This document shows, in pieces, positions 35,164 to 41,387 of a stretch of 41,387 nucleotides of DNA. The translations under genes were made by a program, and so were the position numbers. The DNA comes from Acidithiobacillus ferrianus (GTDB taxonomy: Bacteria; Pseudomonadota; Gammaproteobacteria; Acidithiobacillales; Acidithiobacillaceae): contig NZ_WNJL01000012.1 in NCBI RefSeq assembly GCF_010378095.1, positions 1 through 41,387 on the forward strand, written 5' to 3'. The notes under the pieces were generated by a model that saw nothing but the letters and a program-made list of their open reading frames with translations, had not been told where the DNA came from and made no database searches. Position 1 is the first letter of the stretch, and every line of letters starts with the position of its first letter.

Positions 35164-35990
35164 GCGGGTTCCATCACGACAAGGGGGGGAAGGTCTGGAT
35201 TGTCGGGGCAGGTCCCGGCGACCCGGAGCTGCTCACCCTGAAGGCAGCCACCCTTATGGACACGGCTGACATCATCTTTCATGACGCTTTGGTTAATATT
35301 CGCATCCTGGAAAGGGCGCGGCCGGACACAACATTGGTGAATGTAGGCAAGCGAGGCGGCAAACCCTCAACGTCTCAAGCGAGCATTCAGGCAAGCATGA
35401 TTCACGCTGCGCGGCAAGGCATGCGGGTGGTTCGCCTCAAAGGCGGTGACCCATTTATCTTTGGGCGTGGTGGGGAAGAGTGCCTAGCCATGTGGATGGC
35501 TGGCATCAACTATGAAGTGGTGCCCGGCATTACCAGCGGTGTGGCGGCCGCAGCCTGTGTCGGCGTGCCCCTCACATACCGTACGATCAGTCGATCCGTC
35601 CTGTTCGTAACGGGACATGAGGCTCGGAAAGGGGAAGCGATAGACTGGGTCCATCTCGCAAAATCTGCGGATACACTGGTGATTTACATGGGGCTAACAC
35701 GGATGGCCGAGATTCAGGGTGGCTTAATCGCCGGTGGACGGCATCCAGATACGCCGGTTCTCGCGGTACATTGGGCGACCTTGCCACAGCAGCGCTATGT
35801 GTGCACTCAATTAAATTGTTTTTCCGACGTAATTCATCAGGCCAATCTCGGTAGCCCGGCAATCATCATTGTGGGTGAGGTGGTACGGGTGTTCCAACGA
35901 TTATCACGGCAAGAAATGGTCTGCCCAGGAGATCTGGAACAATCTAAAATAGGCGATCTCACGGAGAGACTATGTGGTGTTCCTATTTAA
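35160..35990 (+). CDS. cysG: Uroporphyrinogen-III C-methyltransferase (SUMT)
   Basis: A 276-residue SUMT (CobA-type, the methylase half of CysG). Motifs: WIVGAGPGDPELLTLKA, VRLKGGDPFIFGRGGEE, PGITSGVAAAACVGVPLTYR and the closing VGEVVR. It makes precorrin-2, precursor of siroheme for CysI. No dehydrogenase/ferrochelatase domain (CysG N-terminus) is attached, so siroheme completion needs a gene elsewhere. ATG 35160 is chosen by the ATGA overlap with the small upstream gene; an earlier ATG 35091 is less likely. Confidence 0.93.
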   Translation: MSGFHHDKGGKVWIVGAGPGDPELLTLKAATLMDTADIIFHDALVNIRILERARPDTTLVNVGKRGGKPSTSQASIQASMIHAARQGMRVVRLKGGDPFIFGRGGEECLAMWMAGINYEVVPGITSGVAAAACVGVPLTYRTISRSVLFVTGHEARKGEAIDWVHLAKSADTLVIYMGLTRMAEIQGGLIAGGRHPDTPVLAVHWATLPQQRYVCTQLNCFSDVIHQANLGSPAIIIVGEVVRVFQRLSRQEMVCPGDLEQSKIGDLTERLCGVPI

Positions 35991-36091
35991 TGGATACATA
36001 GAAGATAGAGGTGGTTGGATCTGTTATTACCTTTATAGTGTTTACTGCGCTGGTTTGATGTATTTATTTCATGTGAGACTAGGGGCATGTA

Positions 36092-36598
36092 ATGAGCAAA
36101 GAGATTGTAATTCATTTTTTTAGGGATAAAGATAGCGCCACTATGGCATGCCAGATTGAAGGTGCTAAAAATATAGTTTCTGGGTTTGCTCTGAGCGATA
36201 CACAATTCACCCCATTGCATATGCTAAACATAGCCATGAGTCAATGTTTGGCCGAATTGGCCCTGAGATTCCTAGAGCGCAGACACCTGAAACCATGTTG
36301 CCTTATAACGCTCAGTGTGAGCGTAAATGGCACAAGTCAGGTTCGGATAGAGCGTGCTGATGTCGTATTGAAACTGCCGCTACGACTGTCAGAAGAGGAT
36401 GAGACCGTCCTGATCAGAGTATTGCATCAGTGTCCTATACATGCGGTTATCTCCAGGAGTATTACTACCAGGATCGTGGTGCGTGAGGATCGTGAATCAA
36501 TTTCATACTACGAAAAAAACATATTAACCGATATGCAACATACAGCGGGGAGTATTTCCCCTGTCCCTATTTCAGATTACGCTTTGTGGCATAGATGA
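36092..36598 (+). CDS. OsmC-like protein
   Basis: A 168-residue protein with the OsmC/Ohr-type pattern: helix with Cys52 in AMSQCLAELAL and a second Cys114 in HQCPIHAVI, the two cysteines that in active family members reduce organic hydroperoxides. The rest of the sequence (FTPLHMLNIAMSQC, RADVVLKLPLRLSEEDE) follows the family's strand-helix order. GGGGCATG precedes ATG 36092. Activity is uncertain because the family includes non-peroxidases. Confidence 0.75.
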   Translation: MSKEIVIHFFRDKDSATMACQIEGAKNIVSGFALSDTQFTPLHMLNIAMSQCLAELALRFLERRHLKPCCLITLSVSVNGTSQVRIERADVVLKLPLRLSEEDETVLIRVLHQCPIHAVISRSITTRIVVREDRESISYYEKNILTDMQHTAGSISPVPISDYALWHR

Positions 36599-36759
36599 AC
36601 CCGTGATATCAACCGACTCACACTGGGTTCGCTAGACGATCTCTCAACAAATGGGGAGATTACACCCCGCGCATCATTTTTTCCATGATCCCAATCCACA
36701 GAATCCCATGACAAGAATCTATACGGGCCATCTAGGTGTCCTGAGTGACGAATCATTCT

Positions 36760-36994
36760 TCTGATTCAGCGCGATCCCAGGCCAAGGAGGCATCGATAGT
36801 CTTCGCGAAATTGTCCAGTACCCAGAAACCAGGGTGGACAGCATGACCCTTCGTGCGGATGGGTCAGTAGCTCCCTCCATGATAGTCGTCTCGCTCATCC
36901 CGCCGTACCGTAGAGCTTTCCGCTCCATGTAAGCACTTCCCCATGGGAATTGGGCATTTGCCAATCCGCCACTGTAACTACCTGTGTCTGCCAT
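36760..36994 (-). pseudogene. Short relic with a frameshift, unknown family
   Basis: A minus-strand frame reads SAYMERKALRYGGMSETTIM and continues to LVSGYW near 36815, then makes sense only in another frame as LDNFAKTIDASLAWDRAESEE. The two pieces together look like one small helical protein of about 80 residues. No family is recognised and no ribosome-binding site is obvious. Confidence 0.35.
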
Positions 36995-37140
36995 AAATCT
37001 GGTGTTGCAGGAGGTGCAACGGAGATCTCACCAAGTTGCCTTCAATGAAGGTGTTAGGATTATAATGCAGGGCGTGGATGGTATGGTGCTACTTCGTGGG
37101 TGTGAATCATGCGGATATATCGGCGGGCGGAGGGGAAGCA

Positions 37141-37956
37141 GTGATAGTGTGTCGTTTCATCGTGGCCGTATTGCTATGGATCTGGGCCGGAGGCGCGATG
37201 GCCGTACCGCTCATGCTCTTCGGTGTTCCGTTACAAGGCGCGACACGCGCTACCCTGACTCCCGCTTTACAGAAAGCAGGGCTCCCCCTTATTCCGAATG
37301 GCCCCCAGCAATGGTTCGACACCTACCGATTAAACGGGCAGTTGCCCCAACTACAAGGGGCAAGCATGTTTTCTGTTAAATATACAAAACACAACCGTTT
37401 TGCCGTCGCCGAGTACAAGTTCCCCAGTTTCGATGATGCCAGACAGGTCCAGAATATTATCACTATGGTTGAGTACAAATATGGACAGCCCAGCAGCGTG
37501 GTTGGCGACGTGGAACACGGCCCTGTCACGGCACGCTGGAAAGAAAGCGGCGATATGGAAATCAAGGTATGGCGAGGATGGCCGGTAACCACTACTTACA
37601 TGGATTTAGAAAACATCACCAACGTTGCTCGAATGCTCTCAGAAACTCGTGCCGGTAAGCACGGCGGGCTGTTACCTGCCAGAACAGATGTCAATGACCA
37701 GAAGGAATGGCAACCCCCATCATTAGTGGAGCAGGCCACACCATCCAGCAACCAAACGTTTCCATTGCTGTGGGAATGGGGGGTCATTGCGTTCTTTTGT
37801 ATTCCAGCCCTAGCTATGGTCATCTTTGGCCACTTCATTGCCAGGGTAACCCGTATTCCTCCTAATTTCAAAGTGGCAGCCCATATCTTTTTTACTAGAA
37901 TAGGCCAGTTTGTTCGCCGACCGCAATGGTTTTTAAGAGGGGACAAGAATCGCTAA
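37141..37956 (+). CDS. Exported protein with C-terminal membrane anchor
   Basis: A 271-residue protein. The GTG 37141 start has GGAGGGGAAG just upstream; the N-terminus is a signal-like helix ending near AVPLML. The periplasmic part (about 25-205) contains GVPLQGATRATLTPALQKAG, similar in pattern to small periplasmic beta-rich domains, and a strong helix at about 215-240 followed by a basic tail (FVRRPQWFLRGDKNR) in the cytoplasm. I do not recognise the family. Confidence 0.7.
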   Translation: MIVCRFIVAVLLWIWAGGAMAVPLMLFGVPLQGATRATLTPALQKAGLPLIPNGPQQWFDTYRLNGQLPQLQGASMFSVKYTKHNRFAVAEYKFPSFDDARQVQNIITMVEYKYGQPSSVVGDVEHGPVTARWKESGDMEIKVWRGWPVTTTYMDLENITNVARMLSETRAGKHGGLLPARTDVNDQKEWQPPSLVEQATPSSNQTFPLLWEWGVIAFFCIPALAMVIFGHFIARVTRIPPNFKVAAHIFFTRIGQFVRRPQWFLRGDKNR

Positions 37957-38439
37957 TCGGGGGTGCTCAGCAGATTGTTTTACCGGCCTTGGTCATCTTC
38001 CGGGGGTGGAGCGAACATTGAGGAATCGTATAATGATATCCTGGCAAACTGGCCATCTGTTGATGATTCGGGTTGGACGTTGCGGCATTTTGAATAGATC
38101 GTTAGAGGCTCCCTGAGAAGGGGAGCGCGGCGCATCTGCCAAGAAGCACGCTGACCACCGCAACAAGCAAACGGCCGCAGACACATCTGACTATCATACA
38201 ATCCCTAGAGATAGCAGGAACCCCCGCTGCCGCATGTAAAATGAAATATTGGTATCATATCAGGCCTGAGTTCAAAGAACGTTTAATTGCCTTGCTGCCA
38301 CACTTGTCTCTGATCCACATCAGAGCTTGGCCAAACTCCCGGGATCGGCAATGTCCCTCTCCCCAAGCCTAAGATTATGATCAGGGCCATCAGATTGAGC
38401 ACCAACATGATGGGCACCATTCAGCGACGGCCCTCCTCT
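37957..38439. other. Gap with a decayed copy of the last gene's start
   Basis: About 480 bases with no working gene. On the minus strand, about 38335-38425 resembles the 5' part of the gene ending at 41367: both share GGGCC(A/G)TCAGA and CCAACATGATGG in the same order. Reading the scrap gives MVPIMLVLNLMALIIILG before a stop. This is a likely degraded duplicate of that exported-protein gene. Confidence 0.4.
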
Positions 38440-38772
38440 CTATTTTAAGGCTTCATGCCTTTTCTCCACGTCTCTGGCGGCAATAAAGATTCTTCCTGTT
38501 TTTTTACGAAACTGATCGACTTCATGCTTGAGCAAGCGTATGGCCAGACGTAGCACGCGATCATCGATGTCTCTGGTGGAAAGTTTTCCCCCAAAGTCAA
38601 TGATTTCACAGAGAAGCACGTAATCTATGTACTCTTCGCCACTGAGCACTGTTGTGACTTTTCTATTTTTCATCGGAGATTCCGGAATTATTCCGTATTC
38701 CATCTGTTCTCTGGATTCTGAAGACTGAGGTACACTTGTTGCTTCATTCGCGTTGCCCCTGTTTGATTGCAT
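38440..38772 (-). CDS. Hypothetical 110-aa protein near recombinase locus
   Basis: A 110-residue soluble protein with GGAGAG upstream of ATG 38772. The N-terminal third is polar and low in structure; the rest (LSGEEYIDYVLLCEIIDFGG, then RLAIRLLKHEVDQFRKKTGR) is helical with many charges. No family is recognised. Its promoter region holds nested inverted repeats (38802-38872), and the divergent gene is a tyrosine recombinase, so an accessory role in recombination or regulation is a guess. Confidence 0.55.
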   Translation of the reverse strand: MQSNRGNANEATSVPQSSESREQMEYGIIPESPMKNRKVTTVLSGEEYIDYVLLCEIIDFGGKLSTRDIDDRVLRLAIRLLKHEVDQFRKKTGRIFIAARDVEKRHEALK

Positions 38773-38801
38773 AACATACTCTCCATCTATTCCCGTGAAT
38801 G

Positions 38802-38872
38802 TAGCGGTATATTATCACATACGCTCCGTATTTCTTATAAAAGATTCTTACTGCATAAAATCTTTACCGCTA
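38802..38872. repeat. Nested inverted repeats
   Basis: TAGCGGTA at 38802-38809 is the inverted partner of TACCGCTA at 38865-38872, and inside them AAAGATT at 38840-38846 pairs with AATCTTT at 38859-38865 across a 12-base loop. They lie between two divergent genes and could be protein-binding sites or a hairpin. Confidence 0.4.
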
Positions 38873-38927
38873 TTTGCTGATGTGTCAATGGCGTGAGAGG
38901 TTCCCACCATGGGTTACCACCAATGCT

Positions 38928-38956
38928 ACTAGACAAAATAACAGATTTTGTCTAGT
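38928..38956. repeat. Perfect 12-bp inverted repeat, candidate recombination core site
   Basis: ACTAGACAAAAT at 38928-38939 and ATTTTGTCTAGT at 38945-38956 are exact inverted copies with a 5-base spacer (aacag). Arms of 11-13 bases around a short spacer are the layout of tyrosine recombinase crossover sites (lox, FRT, dif). It lies 113 bases before such a recombinase gene. A terminator or operator are other options. A second palindrome, CCACTAGTGG, is at 39041-39050. Confidence 0.45.
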
Positions 38957-39068
38957 GTTATGTCCATCAGCAAAGCTTTTAGCGGAGCACCCCTCCCAGG
39001 GGGGGCCGATTTTCGTGATGCTGCTGGAAGTTGGTGCCTGCCACTAGTGGTGATCATCGCGAGAGCTC

Positions 39069-40004
39069 ATGAATCTTGAAAGTTTGGATCACGGCGACAT
39101 TTTACGGATACTCGGCGATCTCTCCGAGGAGTCGATCAAGGTGTATCTTTGGCATATATCCACATTTAACACATGGATTTCAGAAAACGCGCTTTCATGG
39201 AATGATGTGACAAGAAGCGTAGTAAACGCATATTGCGACAAAATGAAGAAAGATAGAAACTGGAGTATAAACACCACAATTACGGCACTATCAGCACTTA
39301 CTAGATTTTTTGATGGCCTCGTAGAATATGGCGTTGTCGAAGATAACCCATCCCGTGGGGCGGTTGGCGACAGACGCGTCAGAAGGTCGTCTGCACGAAT
39401 ACAAAAACGTTTGCCGGTAGTTCTATTCGAGGATGAAGAACAACGTTTTCTGGAAATTACTCAAGTGTTAGGACTAGACTCTCCTCTGTCTTTTCAAGCG
39501 CTACGTGCCCGACAGATCGCTCGATTGCTCTACTTCACTGGACTTCGCGAGCACGAAGCTATTCAATTGCGGGTGGCTGATTTACATTTAGATTCGAACA
39601 TGCCGGTGATTCGGGTGATCGGCAAGGGAGATCGGGAACGAGAAGTGCCGCTTGGACCCATCATCCAGCAGGAACTGCTGCTCTTTCTCGAAGCCAGGGA
39701 GACCTTCTTGCGAGTGCAAAAGCGTTGTACGGGTTCGCAGGCGCTGGTGTTTTGCGATGCGATGGGCGGGCCCCTCTCACGCAGCGGAGTGTATTACATC
39801 GTGTCCATGATTTTTGCGAGTTTGGGCTTAGTAAAACGGAACAAAGGTCCACATGTATTGCGCCACACGTTTGCGACCCGCCAACTTCGTGCAGGCATTC
39901 CGGTTGCGGTGGTGAAAACCTGGCTCGGGCATGCTACCCTCGCGGTAACGCTTTCGGTATATGAGCATGTAGCGGAAGCTTCTGGAAAAGCGCGACCGGT
40001 GTGA
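39069..40004 (+). CDS. Tyrosine recombinase (XerC/D or integrase type)
   Basis: A 311-residue site-specific recombinase with all catalytic residues: Arg160 (FTGLREHEAIQLR), Lys186 (IGKGDRERE), His262-x-x-Arg265 (HVLRHTFATRQ), His288 (WLGHATLAVT) and nucleophile Tyr298 (SVYEHV). The N-terminal SAM-like domain covers about 1-105. Length matches Xer/phage-type proteins. ATG 39069 has GAGAGC nearby. Likely jobs are dimer resolution of a plasmid or excision of an element. The perfect inverted repeat at 38928-38956 may be its site. Confidence 0.92.
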   Translation: MNLESLDHGDILRILGDLSEESIKVYLWHISTFNTWISENALSWNDVTRSVVNAYCDKMKKDRNWSINTTITALSALTRFFDGLVEYGVVEDNPSRGAVGDRRVRRSSARIQKRLPVVLFEDEEQRFLEITQVLGLDSPLSFQALRARQIARLLYFTGLREHEAIQLRVADLHLDSNMPVIRVIGKGDREREVPLGPIIQQELLLFLEARETFLRVQKRCTGSQALVFCDAMGGPLSRSGVYYIVSMIFASLGLVKRNKGPHVLRHTFATRQLRAGIPVAVVKTWLGHATLAVTLSVYEHVAEASGKARPV

Positions 40005-40123
40005 TATAAATGCACCCCACTAGCTGATTGCTCCGATGCATGTCTGGGCTGGTTCATACGAAGCCGCCGCTTTAACTACACGCCACATTTACATACCTAT
40101 TCGATTTGGCAACATATTTATGT

Positions 40124-40420
40124 TTACGGTCCCGGCGGAGTACGTGGACGCCTGCCATCGTCCGTTCCATCCGTTTGTCTCAAATTATAGAGGTACGAGG
40201 TAATCAACCCGAGCATGCCGCCAACCAGGGCGCCGGCTATCACACACTCCAAAGACTGCTGTGCATAAGGCCGCGCGAGGCGCTCCAAGCCGTGAAGATT
40301 TTTCCCATCCGCGATGATGACATTGAAAGGTAGTTGTCCGATGAGTGGGACGGCCGGGCGAAGAAGATAACCCACGCCGCCGCCCAGCATGGCAAAAATT
40401 GCTATAAATAGACTTCTCAT
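40124..40420 (-). CDS. Small two-helix membrane protein
   Basis: A 98-residue protein with helices at about residues 4-22 and 62-83 (VIAGALVGGMLGLITSYLY), separated by a polar loop; the tail is basic and Pro-rich. No strong ribosome-binding site is seen before ATG 40420. No family recognised. Confidence 0.5.
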   Translation of the reverse strand: MRSLFIAIFAMLGGGVGYLLRPAVPLIGQLPFNVIIADGKNLHGLERLARPYAQQSLECVIAGALVGGMLGLITSYLYNLRQTDGTDDGRRPRTPPGP

Positions 40421-40965
40421 TTCAAGATCTTCGTCAGACTATTGGTCACAAGGAATATCCTATGGTGCAAAAAATAACTATTACAGCAAGAGTCATCCTA
40501 CAAAAATGTCCGTTTGCTCGCCATCGCCAGGGGTAACCGGTATTCTCTTTGGAGCTACCAGCTATTTCTATGGTGGCCGTTTGCTCGACATTCATGAAGT
40601 CGCCTTGGCAGCCCCGTCTCTTAAAACGGCTTGCGCGGTTATAAAGGGCATCATCCTCGGGGTGATCTACCTACACTTTGAGCGTGTGTGGCCTAGAACG
40701 ACGCTGCGCCGGATCCCGGCTCCAACTTCGGCCCGGGTATCACCGCCCTCACTGCCGCAGCGTTTCTGCGTTGATTTTCTTGACGTGCCTTGCGGCACCT
40801 GCGGCACCTTGCGGCACGGGGTGAGGCCCCAATGGTAGCACAACATTCTCTTCAAACCCAATCATACATGATCGGATTATCGCCAGCCCGAATAAAAGCC
40901 TGAAACTTCCGGTCAATTCCGAGTACTGAACAGCGTTATCGGAAGTTTCAGAAGATCCGGTGTTT
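40421..40965. other. Gap with GCGGCAC repeats
   Basis: About 540 bases with no supported gene. Three near-tandem copies of GCGGCAC(C/G) lie at 40792-40800, 40801-40809 and 40811-40818. Plus-strand frames here lack start signals. Confidence 0.35.
40900..40951 (-). terminator. Putative terminator after last gene
   Basis: CTGAAACTTCCG at 40900-40911 and CGGAAGTTTCAG at 40940-40951 form a perfect 12-bp inverted repeat with a 28-base loop. It lies 15 bases past the stop of the minus-strand gene at 40966, and on that strand it is followed by GCTTTTATT. The loop is long for a terminator, so a protein-binding or mobile-element end is possible. Confidence 0.4.
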
Positions 40966-41367
40966 CTAGCAATGCCCGTTGTCGTTGTCGTTACCCTTCA
41001 GGTTTTCCTCCGCCTCTGCGCGCCACCAGGCGGTCATCTGGGCGGGTGTATGGGCCACGGCCTTATCGGGATAGCAGGTGATCGGATCATTTTTCGACAG
41101 GGCGACATGCTGATACCAATAAAGCGCCTGATTCCAGTTGGCAGGTTCTACGTGCCCGAGTTTCAGGCTCGGGTCATAGAGGGCCCCCAGATAATACTGG
41201 GCAGCCCGGTCCCCGGTGTGGGCCTGCTGTTTCAATTGCTGCAAGGCGGTGGAAGAGTGTTCGGCCTGGTCCCTGAGATGCAACAGCACTCCTCCGGCCC
41301 AAGACGTGATCGGGGCCGTCAGACCGAGTGCCAACATGATGGATGCTGTGTATTTGCCTGGGTACAT
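40966..41367 (-). CDS. Exported Sel1/TPR-repeat-like protein
   Basis: A 133-residue protein with AAGGAG six bases before ATG 41367. A signal peptide ends near ITSWAG. The mature part has one Sel1-like repeat pattern (GDRAAQYYLGALYDPSLKLG and NWNQALYWYQHVALSKNDP), followed by a charged tail ending in NGHC. Sel1 repeats mediate protein contacts. A decayed duplicate of its 5' end lies near 38.4 kb. Confidence 0.72.
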   Translation of the reverse strand: MYPGKYTASIMLALGLTAPITSWAGGVLLHLRDQAEHSSTALQQLKQQAHTGDRAAQYYLGALYDPSLKLGHVEPANWNQALYWYQHVALSKNDPITCYPDKAVAHTPAQMTAWWRAEAEENLKGNDNDNGHC

Positions 41368-41387
41368 GGTGTGCTCCTTTCAAAAAG

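Noticed and set aside
40389..40838. 149-codon plus-strand frame
   Set aside because: Opposes the start of the small membrane protein, has no ribosome-binding site, and its end is the GCGGCAC repeat.

Overview
The window looks like DNA from an iron- and sulfur-oxidising Acidithiobacillus (A. ferrooxidans / ferrivorans / ferridurans group). The clearest pointer is the gene order cytochrome c4, short-chain dehydrogenase, Rieske protein, cytochrome b, cytochrome c1 (the petI arrangement), followed by resBC and then a RegB/RegA two-component system. This assignment rests on recalled gene order and protein motifs; no database search was run.

Layout. (1) 1-2.5 kb: plasmid-type replication module on the minus strand, parA, a small ribbon-helix-helix-like partner and rep, ending in an iteron array. 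(2) 2.6-3.6 kb: intact dsrE-like gene followed by a frameshifted sulfide:quinone-oxidoreductase-like pseudogene. (3) 4.4-13.4 kb, plus strand: a small membrane protein, cycA1-sdrA-petA1-petB1-petC1, a 0.6 kb gap, then resB-resC for cytochrome c maturation. (4) 13.8-17.5 kb: two small exported proteins, then a minus-strand cluster lipoprotein, small ORF, regB, regA with overlapping or nearly touching genes. (5) 17.7-24.9 kb: CysB-like LysR regulator, OprB-type porin, broken beta-propeller gene, PsiE-like and CtaG-like membrane proteins, PepSY-like secreted protein and an orphan TraD-like protein. (6) 24.9-27.8 kb: a DoxX-DoxX-NDH-2 fusion and a decayed second cysB-like gene. (7) 28.1-36.0 kb: sulfate assimilation operon, unknown gene, cysJ, cysI, cysH, cysD, cysN, an unlisted 54-codon small gene, cysG (SUMT). 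(8) 36.1-41.4 kb: OsmC-like protein, an anchored periplasmic protein, relics, then a site-specific recombination locus (tyrosine recombinase with a perfect 12-bp inverted repeat upstream) and small exported proteins.

How the genes fit together. The petI complex is known in A. ferrooxidans as a bc1 complex linked to uphill electron flow from Fe(II) to quinone; resBC would mature its c-type hemes and RegBA would sense quinone redox state. The type II NADH dehydrogenase fused to DoxX domains is another quinone-linked enzyme. The cys operon reduces sulfate through APS to sulfide, with the SUMT supplying siroheme precursor for CysI and a CysB-like regulator as likely controller.

Most notable points: the plasmid-type rep/par module and the recombinase locus lie at opposite ends of a segment carrying core energy genes; a PPWY Qo motif and b6-like histidine spacing in PetB1; an SDR lacking its catalytic serine; the DoxX-DoxX-NDH-2 fusion; a 54-aa gene overlapping cysN and cysG at both ends; and a lox/dif-like palindrome in front of the recombinase. 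At least four genes are decayed by frameshifts or deletions, so this is a region in flux, although assembly errors could explain some frameshifts.
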